Below are positions 37,078 to 44,669 of a DNA stretch of 46,434 nt, piece after piece. A program made the position numbers and the translations under genes. The DNA is from Methanobacteriota archaeon (GTDB lineage: Archaea > Thermoplasmatota > Poseidoniia > Poseidoniales > Thalassarchaeaceae): NCBI GenBank assembly GCA_002720055.1, contig PBGH01000025.1, positions 1 to 46,434 of the forward strand, read 5' to 3'. How positions within the stretch are numbered: the first letter of the stretch is position 1; each line of letters starts with the position of its first letter. The notes beneath the pieces are model-generated. The model made no database searches, was not told the DNA's origin, and saw only the letters and a program-made list of their open reading frames with translations.

Positions 37078-38069
37078 AGCAATGGCGAGATGCAGGTCAT
37101 GTTGCTAGAAGAACCTTAGAGGGAATAAAAGGAGAGATTGTAGCTGGAAAACCCTGGTCAGATGTGATAGAGTCAGCGGAGAGATTCATCAGAAGGCATG
37201 GTGGCCAAGCTGCATTTCCCGTTACAATTTCAGTTAATGAGATCGCAGCTCACTACACGTCGAACACAGAACTGGTCCCCCCAGAAGGGTTCGAAGGTGA
37301 AATGGTCTTTCAGAAAGGAGATTTGGTCAAACTCGATGTGGGAGTTCACATCAAAGGAGCTCTGGGAGATAATGCAATGACGATCGAGGTTGGGAACGGT
37401 GGAGAGCACACGGATCAAATTAGGGCGGCAAAGGAGGCTAGAGATGCGGCAATAGAAAAAATGCATCCGGGAACTCCTTGGCATGTTGTGGGAGAAGCTG
37501 CAGAGCAAGTATCGGTGGATGCTGGTTTTGCGCCAATTAGGAATCTTAGCGGGCATAAGATGGAAAGGTGGAATCTACATTCAGGAGTTTCTATTCCAAT
37601 GTACACATGCGGACCAAATAATCCCAATTACAAGGGCGAAGTCGAGGTTGGCGGAGTTTACGCCGTAGAACCATTCAATACTACGGGAAAAAGTGGAATG
37701 ATTGAGAATATTCCGCCCTCGGGATCTTCAAATATTCTCAGAGTTACGGGAAATGTGCAGATCAGAAAGGCCCTATCTAAAGGGAAGCTGAAACCACTAG
37801 GTGCGACCATGGCCAGATATATCGAAGAGAGATATAGCACACTTCCATTTGCCGAGAGGTGGGCTTACCCACTCTTGGGGAAGCCATTCCCAGAGGAAAG
37901 CGAGGAGTCATTGAGAAGGAAGTGGAAGGCGATGATAAAGAAGCTAACATCGATAAGGTTCCTTGAGGTTTACAGTGCTCTCAAAGACGTAGATAACGGT
38001 GTAGTGGGGCAGTTTGAACATACAGCTTACATCTCTGAAGGGGGTCCAGAGGTTCTAACTGTTGAATAA
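37056..38069 (+). CDS. map: Methionine aminopeptidase, type 2
   Basis: Removes the initiator methionine from nascent proteins. The 337-residue enzyme has the pita-bread fold ligands: Asp in VKLDVGVH, Asp in GALGDNAMTIEV, His in LSGHKMERW, Glu in VYAVEPFN and Glu in QFEHTAYI. The helical insertion between the histidine and second glutamate (residues about 215-280, RYIEERYSTLPFAERW) marks the archaeal/eukaryotic type 2 enzyme, as does ERFIRRHGGQAAFPVTISVN. It overlaps sua5 by 22 bases. The opening ATG gives MVEEDDLKQWRDAGHVARR, as in archaeal homologues. It is the last gene of the helicase-RDD-Sua5-map run. Confidence 0.95.
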   Translation: MVEEDDLKQWRDAGHVARRTLEGIKGEIVAGKPWSDVIESAERFIRRHGGQAAFPVTISVNEIAAHYTSNTELVPPEGFEGEMVFQKGDLVKLDVGVHIKGALGDNAMTIEVGNGGEHTDQIRAAKEARDAAIEKMHPGTPWHVVGEAAEQVSVDAGFAPIRNLSGHKMERWNLHSGVSIPMYTCGPNNPNYKGEVEVGGVYAVEPFNTTGKSGMIENIPPSGSSNILRVTGNVQIRKALSKGKLKPLGATMARYIEERYSTLPFAERWAYPLLGKPFPEESEESLRRKWKAMIKKLTSIRFLEVYSALKDVDNGVVGQFEHTAYISEGGPEVLTVE

Positions 38070-38258
38070 TTGAGTTGGAAACTATCAATTTTAGAAAATT
38101 GCTTTTCTCAAAATGATTAACTATTGCCGCCCCTCTGCTCTGACCGTACAGGACGAAGGTTCTCGCAGAGTGCATCCCATCCCCTCGCAATTATCTCTCT
38201 CCTGTACACCTATCAGAAGGTTGGTCGGTAGGCTGTTGGCTGAGGACAGACATTGTTC
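38070..38258. other. Convergent 3' intergenic region with 8-bp inverted repeat (38146-38207)
   Basis: The 189 bases between the ends of map and the EamA transporter gene hold no gene of credible length. GTACAGGA (38146-38153) and TCCTGTAC (38200-38207) are exact reverse complements with a 46-base spacer, and CTCTGC/GCAGAG (about 38134-38139 and 38165-38170) form another arm pair. The sequence may fold into terminators for the two converging transcripts or encode a small RNA. No tRNA consensus T-loop is seen. Confidence 0.35.
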
Positions 38259-39170
38259 TTAATCGGATCTTTCCGTTCTACCAAATAGAGTTACAGCTAT
38301 GATTGCGGAAAAAATCAGAGCCATTCCTGTAACTTGCTGAGTTGACGGAGTCTCTGATAAAATAATGATGCTCCATAGAATGGTCAAAACTGGCTGAAGA
38401 AGTAAAGCGAATGATGTATGGGCTGCCGGCAGGCGAGGAAGTGCATATGCTATGGAGATCCAGCCAATAACTTGGCACGACAGTGATAGCATGACCAGCC
38501 AGCCGTGTTCTGGCCATGAAATAGAGAAGTCTATTTTTTCTATCCCAAGACTCGAAAGGGGCATGATGCCGACTACAAGCAAGCCGAAAGCAGCTCCAGC
38601 CGTTGCATCCATCTGAAGATTGACTGAGGGGGCTTGAATTCTATTTGAAAATCTGAATAATATCAGGAAGGAGGAGTAGAAAATTGCCGCAACTATTCCC
38701 CCGATTACACCCTTAACCGGATCTGAACCATATGGGTCATTATCCCAAATACCAGAGATAAGCAATAGACCGAGAATCACTACTGGGAGAGAAAGTAGAA
38801 TAAATCTATTCGGACGTTCACCAAATAGAATCCAACTACAAATAGTGACTATGATAACTTGGGAGTTTCCGATCAATGTTGCTATTCCACTTCCAATGTA
38901 ATCTATAGCACTATGATAGCCCACGAAATCGATTGCTAGGAGAATTCCAGCAACAAATGCGAGGAATCGAAAGTGTCTGTCCCTAGGGTCATTTTGTTTA
39001 AGAATCAGAATCAGCAATATTAGGATTGGGAGAGCATATATCATCCTGAAGAAGGCCCCGGTTAGAGGGCTAGTATCCGACTGAATGTACAAAAGGGGAG
39101 CAAATGACAGCAGTGTCGCTCCGACCAGAGCTATTGCCATAGTTTGACGATCGTCGGCTTTAGCCGACAT
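38259..39170 (-). CDS. EamA/DMT-superfamily transporter
   Basis: A 303-residue integral membrane protein with ten hydrophobic segments arranged as two EamA repeats of five. The first repeat includes SPLTGAFFRMIYALPILILL and DYIGSGIATLIGNSQVIIVT; the second has GVIGGIVAAIFYSSFLILF, SISWPEHGWLVML and LPAAHTSFALLLQPVLTILW, the usual 'hallmark' of drug/metabolite transporters in which the last repeat ends with an exporter-like ILSETPSTQQVTGMALI. Substrate is unknown; amino acids, metabolites or drugs are typical. The start is the ATG at 39170; a TTG one codon upstream is less likely. It begins nine bases after the glutaredoxin stop and belongs to its transcript. Confidence 0.85.
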   Translation of the reverse strand: MSAKADDRQTMAIALVGATLLSFAPLLYIQSDTSPLTGAFFRMIYALPILILLILILKQNDPRDRHFRFLAFVAGILLAIDFVGYHSAIDYIGSGIATLIGNSQVIIVTICSWILFGERPNRFILLSLPVVILGLLLISGIWDNDPYGSDPVKGVIGGIVAAIFYSSFLILFRFSNRIQAPSVNLQMDATAGAAFGLLVVGIMPLSSLGIEKIDFSISWPEHGWLVMLSLSCQVIGWISIAYALPRLPAAHTSFALLLQPVLTILWSIIILSETPSTQQVTGMALIFSAIIAVTLFGRTERSD

Positions 39171-39179
39171 CAAAATGCC

Positions 39180-39521
39180 TCACTCGCCATTGTCTTCCGA
39201 AAGAATCCGCTGAAGATCACCGGATTGATACATCTCGAGAGCGATGTCGGAACCGCCAATTAATTCTCCTTTGACAAAGATCTGGGGAATTGTAGGGAAG
39301 TCCGACCATTCTTTCAACGCAGGTCTAGCTCTTGGATCGGAAAGGACGTTGACGCTCGCAAATGTTTCCATTCCAAGTTCATTGGCTACCATACTGATCA
39401 CCTGAGCACCCCTAGCTGAAAATCCGCATTGCGGTTGATCCGGAGTCCCCTTCATGAAAATTACAATCTGGTTCTCTTCTACTACTTCTTGAAGCTCTTC
39501 TGGTGTCCAATCAAAACTCAT
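39180..39521 (-). CDS. Monothiol glutaredoxin (CGFS type, Grx4-like)
   Basis: A 113-residue thioredoxin-fold protein with the CGFS active site at residues 32-35 (KGTPDQPQCGFSARGAQV), the WSDFPTIPQIFVKGELIGG segment that contacts glutathione in homologues, and a final helix MYQSGDLQRIL. CGFS glutaredoxins bind a shared [2Fe-2S] cluster with glutathione and deliver or sense iron-sulfur. It lies five bases behind a bolA gene, the well-known functional partner with which CGFS proteins form mixed [2Fe-2S] complexes. The pair is common in bacteria and eukaryotes and unusual in archaea, most of which lack glutathione; the ligand in this organism is an open question. Confidence 0.93.
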   Translation of the reverse strand: MSFDWTPEELQEVVEENQIVIFMKGTPDQPQCGFSARGAQVISMVANELGMETFASVNVLSDPRARPALKEWSDFPTIPQIFVKGELIGGSDIALEMYQSGDLQRILSEDNGE

Positions 39522-39526
39522 TTTTC

Positions 39527-39850
39527 TTAATCCCTCACTTGTCTGCGAATATGTACCCCATAGAACTCCTGCTCTTGACCGTGTGGGTCAAAAGCGGTAT
39601 TTGTAGAGTCTTCAGCTTGCTTTGGAGTCATACACTTCAAATCTAATGCATGAACTGTATTTTCCTCTATATGCTTCTTGAAGTGATTGAGGATTGGTTT
39701 CTGCCGTTGTAGAGGCATTACCCCATCGTAGCTCTGTGAAATTACTCTGACATGGAAATGGTCCCCTGAACCGTGCAAATCGGAAACCTCCACAATCGCA
39801 TCGGGGACTACTTTGAGTACCTCCTGCTCCATCCAATCCGCAGTTACCAT
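39527..39850 (-). CDS. bolA: BolA-family protein
   Basis: A 107-residue protein of the BolA fold. The core HFHVRVISQSYDGVMPLQRQ and the family's closing motif VHALDLKCMTPKQAE (compare HALSIKALTPEE) are clear, with the conserved histidine that can ligand a [2Fe-2S] cluster shared with a CGFS glutaredoxin. The N-terminal helix (MEQEVLKVVPDAIVEVSDLH) is also typical. The last 20 residues after the core extend slightly beyond bacterial BolA. The glutaredoxin starts five bases downstream, strongly suggesting that the two are made together for iron-sulfur trafficking or iron sensing. The ATG at 39850 gives the expected N-terminus; the ribulose-phosphate epimerase gene is just upstream on the same strand. 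Confidence 0.93.
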   Translation of the reverse strand: MVTADWMEQEVLKVVPDAIVEVSDLHGSGDHFHVRVISQSYDGVMPLQRQKPILNHFKKHIEENTVHALDLKCMTPKQAEDSTNTAFDPHGQEQEFYGVHIRRQVRD

Positions 39851-39885
39851 ATATGTTGGAGTAATCTGACAGATATAAACTACAG

Positions 39886-40560
39886 TTAGAGGGCCCTTGT
39901 AATTGATTCCAGATTTTCTCTGATCGATGCTTGATTATTGATAAGTCCTGAACCCACTACCGCAATATCTACACCCCAGTCTGCAACTAGTTTAGCATTG
40001 TAATCCTTTACCCCTCCATCAATCATTAGTTTTGTTTCTCTTCCTCCTGTCTGAATCTGCTTGTTTATCTCTGATCTAAATAGTCTAACTTTTCCTTCTA
40101 CTTCTGGCATGAATGATTGGCCACCCTTACCGGGTACTACTGACATCACTAGTACCAAATCAAGTTCAGGTAGCAAATCGAAAACTAGTTCTGCGGGAGT
40201 ATCAGGATTAAGCACACAGCCCACCTTAGTACCTGATTCTCTTATACTAGTAATTAGACTTGGAAAGTCTTGAACAGCTTCGAAATGCGCAATTACCATA
40301 TCAGCTCCTGCGTCTACGAATTGATGCCAAGTTTCTTCCGCGTTAGTGATCATGAGATGACAATCTATGATTATGTCATTGCCTACTCTTTCTCTGACAG
40401 ATCTAACTAAAGCTGGTCCAAAGGTGATGGTGCGATTGGTGACCCAGTTACCATCCATTACATCCATATGCAGCCATTTTATGCCAGCATCTACTGCCTC
40501 CTCGATTGTTTCTCCTAGTCTACAGAAGTCTGCGGTAAGTATGCTCGGCGTTATCTCCAT
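39886..40560 (-). CDS. rpe: Ribulose-phosphate 3-epimerase
   Basis: Interconverts ribulose 5-phosphate and xylulose 5-phosphate in the pentose phosphate pathway. It is a TIM barrel of 224 residues: ITPSILTADFCRLGETIEEA, LHMDVMDGNWVTNRTITFGP, IDCHLMITNAEETW, VLNPDTPAELV, VMSVVPGKGGQSFMPEV and LMIDGGVKDYNA are all family signatures including the metal-binding His and Asp residues. The ATG at 40560 is preferred over an upstream GTG at 40578 because GAGGGAG sits at normal distance before it. It diverges from thioredoxin across a region with a symmetric TATA-like element, and heads the rpe-bolA-grx-EamA run on the minus strand. Confidence 0.94.
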   Translation of the reverse strand: MEITPSILTADFCRLGETIEEAVDAGIKWLHMDVMDGNWVTNRTITFGPALVRSVRERVGNDIIIDCHLMITNAEETWHQFVDAGADMVIAHFEAVQDFPSLITSIRESGTKVGCVLNPDTPAELVFDLLPELDLVLVMSVVPGKGGQSFMPEVEGKVRLFRSEINKQIQTGGRETKLMIDGGVKDYNAKLVADWGVDIAVVGSGLINNQASIRENLESITRAL

Positions 40561-40620
40561 ACACTCCCTCGTTGTCACGGCGGGGGTTTAGGTTCTCAAT
40601 TCCTCCTATGGTAGTGATGT

Positions 40621-40631
40621 CGTATAATACA
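40621..40631. promoter_or_regulatory. Near-palindromic TATA-like element between rpe and trxA
   Basis: CGTATAATACA in the divergent intergenic region reads as an almost symmetric TATA box (GTATAATAC). On the plus strand it would start transcription about 15-20 bases before the trxA ATG; on the minus strand it would give a 40-base leader for rpe. It could therefore serve one or both genes. Confidence 0.4.
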
Positions 40632-40668
40632 CAATAGTTGATAGGGTAGAGGGCTATCGTTGGTTTCG

Positions 40669-40986
40669 ATGGGAAAGGTTGTAGACGTAGCGGATTCGGA
40701 CTTCGATATGACAACAAAGAGTAGCGAATGGGTGTTAGCAGATTTCTGGGCACCCTGGTGTGGCCCATGCAGAATGGTTGCCCCTGTACTCTCACAGATA
40801 GCTGAAGAAAGAGAGATTACGATTGCAAAGGTAAACACTGATGTCAATCCACTAACCTCTGGGAGATTTGGTATTCGTGGTATTCCTGCATTGATTCTTT
40901 TTAGAGACGGTGAGGTAGTAGACAGAATGACTGGGGCCATGCCCAAGCAGTCTATGGATTCCTGGTTAGATAGACATATGAGCTAA
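40669..40986 (+). CDS. trxA: Thioredoxin
   Basis: General cytoplasmic protein disulfide reductase. The 105 residues have the classic active site WAPWCGPCRM (C31 and C34), then VNTDVNPLTSGRFGIRGIPALILF with the cis-proline of GIPA, and the final FRDGEVVDRMTGAMPKQSM. Length and order match bacterial/archaeal thioredoxin 1. The ATG at 40669 is chosen over an in-frame TTG three codons upstream. Its stop overlaps the stop of the converging STAND NTPase gene by four bases. A thioredoxin reductase is not in this window. Confidence 0.95.
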   Translation: MGKVVDVADSDFDMTTKSSEWVLADFWAPWCGPCRMVAPVLSQIAEEREITIAKVNTDVNPLTSGRFGIRGIPALILFRDGEVVDRMTGAMPKQSMDSWLDRHMS

Positions 40987-42539
40987 GATTTAGATTTCCT
41001 TAATTTATTCAATCTTTCTTCTCGTGGATTCCCCACCTCTCTTAGAAGTCGAGATCTGAGAGCCTCATGTAACCACATTCCTTCTTCTATTTCCAGCATT
41101 AGTCCTCTCTCGATTAGTAAATCTGGTGGGGGGCCACCGACTCCAGATGCTTTAGCTAGATCTGCCCAGGGTACAGGCCTGTCTGATACAGCAAGAGTCG
41201 AAAGAATCTCTCGATGGTCTTCCGGAAGAACCTGGAGGATCTCTTGATCCAGGAAGCGTAGCCAGTCTTCGTGGATGGTTTTGCCATATATCTCCATTAG
41301 CTCCATGGCTAGAGGGTGCCCGCCTGTAACTCTGTGGATTTCCTCTGCTTGGGCGTATTCAGAAATTTCCATCCCCTCTAGCCATTTTCCTATTTCTTCT
41401 ACTGACAAGCCGGATAGGACTAGTTCCTGGACTCTTTTTCTTGTATGGACATCTCTTCTATCGTAGAAGGCTAGAGTGGCTCTAGAAATCAGAAGTAGTC
41501 TCAACTGAGTTGCCTCTGAGACTTGTAGAAGTGCGCCGAAAAAATGGTCTCCCGTGCTCCCAATATTGTGAACATCATCTAGAATTACTAATAATTTAGA
41601 ATTATCATCACTGGAATTAGGAGAGTCAAGTATTGATTTTTCATCGAGCAAATGAGCGCAGAGTCTTCTCCTGAAGGAGTCGATATCCAATCGAGCGGCT
41701 GGTTTGTATGGTAAAGTTGCGAGCACGTTGTACGGGTCTCCCGATTCCTCGGTAATCCCAATCCTATGTAGAAGACTGGTTGCGATTCCCAATTGAGAGT
41801 CCCAGGGCTGACATGGGTAATACATCGCTTCGAGGCTGATGTCAGACTTCAACAGGTCCTCAATACAATCTGAAACTAGAGTAGTCTTTCCACAACCAGC
41901 TATTCCAGAAAGAGAGAATAGTGGGATATTGGATTCATACCAATTTTTGATTATATCCTTCTCTTTCTTTCTTCCGTGAACGATTCTAGTTTTTGGCGGC
42001 TTGGTGTGATAAGTTGAGTGAGCTCCTGAAAGGATGGAAAGAGATCCCGGAGGAGGGTCTTGCTCTTCCTTACTAACGAGTGCTCCAAAGCGGATATCTC
42101 CGAAGTTAAGTGCCCCTTCATGTTGAGCATGCATTAGTACTTGCAAAAGACTGAGTCCCGCTCTGAGTTTGTCTGCAGCCTCATCTGCTCTAATTTCGAG
42201 TATTTTTCCTTCCTTTGATCTAATCAATACTTGGATAGACCTTAATTCGGAAATTCTTTCCAGAATAGCATCTCTGCCATCATCGGTTAACTGCCATGTT
42301 TTCTGTCTACGATTATCTCCTCTAACCGTCCTAGTATGCTGCGAAATCAATCCATCTGATGATAGTTTCCTCATTGCTCTAGATACGTTTGGAGGGTGCA
42401 TTGCACAAGATTCGGCTATACCTGATCGAGTAACATGTCCGGATACTATGTAATGATCCGCCTGGTGGTCTTGCTCCCAAAGATGTAGGAGTATACGGTC
42501 TGAGACCGGTACACTTGGACCTATGTCATTGCGTGGCAC
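40983..42539 (-). CDS. STAND-type NTPase with N-terminal winged helix-turn-helix domain
   Basis: A 518-residue signalling ATPase. Residues about 10-100 look like a MarR-type winged helix (SGIAESCAMHPPNVSRAMRKLSSDGLI, then QKTWQLTDDGRDAIL). After a linker the NTPase domain has Walker A FSLSGIAGCGKTTLVSD near residue 213, Walker B LLVILDDVHN near 317, a sensor-like LLLISRATLAF, and the GGHPLAMEL motif (GxP) near 420 that marks NB-ARC/STAND proteins, followed by a winged-helix-like end (DLLIERGLMLEIEEGMWLHEALR). No WD or TPR sensor repeats are fused. Family knowledge: STAND proteins are molecular switches in transcription, stress or defence. Start is a GTG at 42539. An inverted repeat (GTTCGT/ACGAAC) upstream may be its own binding site. 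Confidence 0.8.
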   Translation of the reverse strand: MPRNDIGPSVPVSDRILLHLWEQDHQADHYIVSGHVTRSGIAESCAMHPPNVSRAMRKLSSDGLISQHTRTVRGDNRRQKTWQLTDDGRDAILERISELRSIQVLIRSKEGKILEIRADEAADKLRAGLSLLQVLMHAQHEGALNFGDIRFGALVSKEEQDPPPGSLSILSGAHSTYHTKPPKTRIVHGRKKEKDIIKNWYESNIPLFSLSGIAGCGKTTLVSDCIEDLLKSDISLEAMYYPCQPWDSQLGIATSLLHRIGITEESGDPYNVLATLPYKPAARLDIDSFRRRLCAHLLDEKSILDSPNSSDDNSKLLVILDDVHNIGSTGDHFFGALLQVSEATQLRLLLISRATLAFYDRRDVHTRKRVQELVLSGLSVEEIGKWLEGMEISEYAQAEEIHRVTGGHPLAMELMEIYGKTIHEDWLRFLDQEILQVLPEDHREILSTLAVSDRPVPWADLAKASGVGGPPPDLLIERGLMLEIEEGMWLHEALRSRLLREVGNPREERLNKLRKSKS

Positions 42540-42571
42540 GTAACGTACGACAGAGGATTATTGAATCAATG

Positions 42572-42597
42572 GTTCGTATCACTGATTGTTCACGAAC
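42572..42597. promoter_or_regulatory. Inverted repeat upstream of the STAND NTPase
   Basis: GTTCGT (42572-42577) and ACGAAC (42592-42597) are perfect reverse complements with a 14-base spacer, located 33 bases upstream of the GTG start of the winged-helix NTPase and next to a TATA-like ttgaatcaat. Placement suits an operator recognised by the NTPase's own winged helix. It also follows the end of no gene on the plus strand, so a plus-strand terminator is unlikely. Confidence 0.35.
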
Positions 42598-42605
42598 GGA
42601 TGAAA

Positions 42606-43037
42606 TTATTCCTTAAGCATCATTCTCAGTTCCTCTACAGACCTCTGTTCATCGAAATATACAACTTCTAATGCATCAAAAAGCTCAGTATCTCCAATTA
42701 CCTTTACCAGAGGTAATATTTCGGCATAAGTTTCGGCAGCCTTCTTTTCTGTCTCAAATGCCTCTGAGAGCATTTCTTTGAAACTTGAGGTATGAACGAT
42801 TTCTGTTTTGTCCCTCTTTGTTATCGCAACTCCATCAAGTTTAACGATAGCAGAACGAACAGTGGAAGCATGCATCACGGACTCACTGACCTCGTTACTG
42901 AAATGGTTAGCAAGATGAAGTCTGTGAATTCCCGAGACATAAGCAGAATAATGTGCATACATAGCGATTGCACGTAACTCCCATGCTAGTGCTTTGTTCA
43001 GTGCTTCAACCAAATTCTCGTTTGCGATACTATCCAT
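42606..43037 (-). CDS. Ferritin-like / bacterioferritin-type protein
   Basis: A 143-residue four-helix-bundle protein. ALNKALAWELRAIAMYAHYSAYV (helix 1 with the glutamate ligand), HFSNEVSESVMHASTVRSAI (Glu then His, the E-x-x-H pair of the di-iron site), ETEKKAAETYAEILPL and YFDEQRSVEELR (another E-type ligand) correspond to the ferroxidase centre of ferritin/bacterioferritin. The heme-ligand methionine of true bacterioferritin is not evident. It should oxidise and store iron in the cytoplasm. The ATG at 43037 is chosen; a TTG five codons upstream is possible. A palindrome at 43055-43075 lies between a TATA-like sequence and the start, which suggests metal-dependent repression. Confidence 0.82.
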   Translation of the reverse strand: MDSIANENLVEALNKALAWELRAIAMYAHYSAYVSGIHRLHLANHFSNEVSESVMHASTVRSAIVKLDGVAITKRDKTEIVHTSSFKEMLSEAFETEKKAAETYAEILPLVKVIGDTELFDALEVVYFDEQRSVEELRMMLKE

Positions 43038-43054
43038 CAATATTTTGAACAAAG

Positions 43055-43075
43055 GCGAGTGCTTTGAACGCTCGC
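43055..43075. promoter_or_regulatory. Imperfect palindrome in the ferritin promoter
   Basis: GCGAG (43055-43059) and CTCGC (43071-43075) form mirror arms, with a further matching G/C pair inside, spaced by a short centre. The site is 18 bases upstream of the ferritin ATG and just downstream of a TATA-like AATAAACAATAC (minus strand, about 43078-43090), the usual place for an archaeal repressor operator. A DtxR/MDR1-type iron regulator would be the expected binder, by analogy only. Confidence 0.4.
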
Positions 43076-43136
43076 TTTGTATTGTTTATTCTTTGTCATC
43101 CGATACATATGTGTCTAGGTCCCGTGTGCGAGGGGT

Positions 43137-44639
43137 GTGAATGCTTACGAAGAGTTACTTAGGAGACTGAAGGATATTGAAATTATAGGCCAGATTGGTA
43201 GCTTGCTTAGTTGGGATCAAGAGGTAATGATGCCGCCTAGTGGAGCACCGATTAGAGCTGAGCAACTCGCATGGGTCTCAAAAACTGGCCATGAAAGAAT
43301 TACTGATTCGAAAATTGGTTCCATACTAGAAGAGTTGGAATGCAATGGAGATTTGGATGATGTCCAGCTAGCTAATCTGAGATTGACTAGACAAGCTTAT
43401 GACAGAGCGACAAAATTGCCTATTGATTTTGTTGAGGAAATGGCAAAACATCGATCTGAGTCATTGGTTTCTTGGACTGAAGCTCGGGCGAAGGATGATT
43501 TCTCAATTTTTCGAGACGATCTAGCTAAATCAATTGAGCATGCCCGGATGAGGTCTGAATTTTATGGATATGAAGAGGAAAGATATGATGCTCTTCTAGA
43601 TCTGTATGAGAGTGGCCTTAGTGTGAAAAGATTGGACCCTCTTTTCTCTGGCCTCAGAGATAATGTTGCCCCTCTAATTAAAGCGGTGGTGGAAGAAGGA
43701 AATGAGCCAGATTTGTCATGGTTAGTTCAAAGTTCTTGGGACATAGGAGCTCAGGAACAGCTAAGCCAGAGTATTTCTGAAGCAATAGGTTTTGATTTCG
43801 ATTCAGGAAGAAGAGATAAATCGACACATCCTTTCTGTGGAGGTCCGAATCCTGATGATGTCCGGTGGACTACACGATATAATCTCGAAGATCCATTTGG
43901 TTCTCTTTTCGGATCGATGCACGAAACAGGTCATGGAACTTATGAGCAAGGGAGGCCGAGGAATCTAGATTTCCAGCCTGCCGGAAAGGCAAACGGTCTA
44001 GGTATTCATGAAAGCCAGAGTCGTCTTTGGGAGAATCAAGTAGGTAGATCTTTGGAGTTCTGTCAGTGGTCACTCCCACTATGGAATAAGTTCTTTCCAG
44101 AGAATATGGAAGGGGTTGAGGCGGAAGATCTCTGGCAGGCAGTTAATCTTGTTAAACCTGGACTAATCAGAGTAGATGCTGATGAAGCGACATATAATAT
44201 GCACATTATGATAAGGTATGAAATCGAAAAAGAGATGATTTCTGGAAACCTGGAAGTAGATGAGTTACCGGATGCTTGGGACCATATGTACGATCAATTC
44301 TTAGGAATTAAGCCCACTAATCGTTCTCTTGGAGTCCTTCAAGATATCCATTGGTCCATGGGTGCAATAGGATATTTTCCTACATATACTCTTGGAAATC
44401 TGTATGCAGCTCAACTTCTAGAAGCTGCGAAAAATGATCTTCCCGATTACGATGGAGACATTAAAACAGGAGATTTCTCTAAGCTATTGAGTTGGATGAG
44501 AACAAATATACACACAAGAGGAAGCGTACTTGAACCAGCGGAACTAATTGAAGAAGCGACGGGTTCCGCTCCTTCTCCAAGAGCATTTATTGAATATCTT
44601 AGTTCTAAAGTGGAAAGACTGTATGGAGTTGTTGCTTGA
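43137..44639 (+). CDS. M32-family carboxypeptidase (carboxypeptidase Taq)
   Basis: A zinc metallopeptidase that removes C-terminal residues from peptides; cytoplasmic. The 500-residue length is that of the family. The active site HETGHGTYEQG near residue 261 gives the HExxH metal site, followed by the family motif HESQSRLWENQVGRS (the third zinc-ligand glutamate) and DADEATYNMHIMIRYEIE. The helical N-terminus (LLSWDQEVMMPPSGAPIRAEQLAWVS) and the end YTLGNLYAAQL ... GSVLEPAELIEEATG are also typical. The start is the GTG at 43137. It diverges from the ferritin gene and is followed after 30 bases by the beta-propeller gene on the same strand. Confidence 0.93.
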   Translation: MNAYEELLRRLKDIEIIGQIGSLLSWDQEVMMPPSGAPIRAEQLAWVSKTGHERITDSKIGSILEELECNGDLDDVQLANLRLTRQAYDRATKLPIDFVEEMAKHRSESLVSWTEARAKDDFSIFRDDLAKSIEHARMRSEFYGYEEERYDALLDLYESGLSVKRLDPLFSGLRDNVAPLIKAVVEEGNEPDLSWLVQSSWDIGAQEQLSQSISEAIGFDFDSGRRDKSTHPFCGGPNPDDVRWTTRYNLEDPFGSLFGSMHETGHGTYEQGRPRNLDFQPAGKANGLGIHESQSRLWENQVGRSLEFCQWSLPLWNKFFPENMEGVEAEDLWQAVNLVKPGLIRVDADEATYNMHIMIRYEIEKEMISGNLEVDELPDAWDHMYDQFLGIKPTNRSLGVLQDIHWSMGAIGYFPTYTLGNLYAAQLLEAAKNDLPDYDGDIKTGDFSKLLSWMRTNIHTRGSVLEPAELIEEATGSAPSPRAFIEYLSSKVERLYGVVA

Positions 44640-44669
44640 GAAAGTATTAGCTCGAGAAGGTGGCAAATC

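Noticed and set aside
40983..42539. Defence-system reading of the STAND NTPase
   Set aside because: No effector domain (protease, nuclease, TIR, membrane pore) or neighbouring defence gene is present, so a regulatory reading is favoured.
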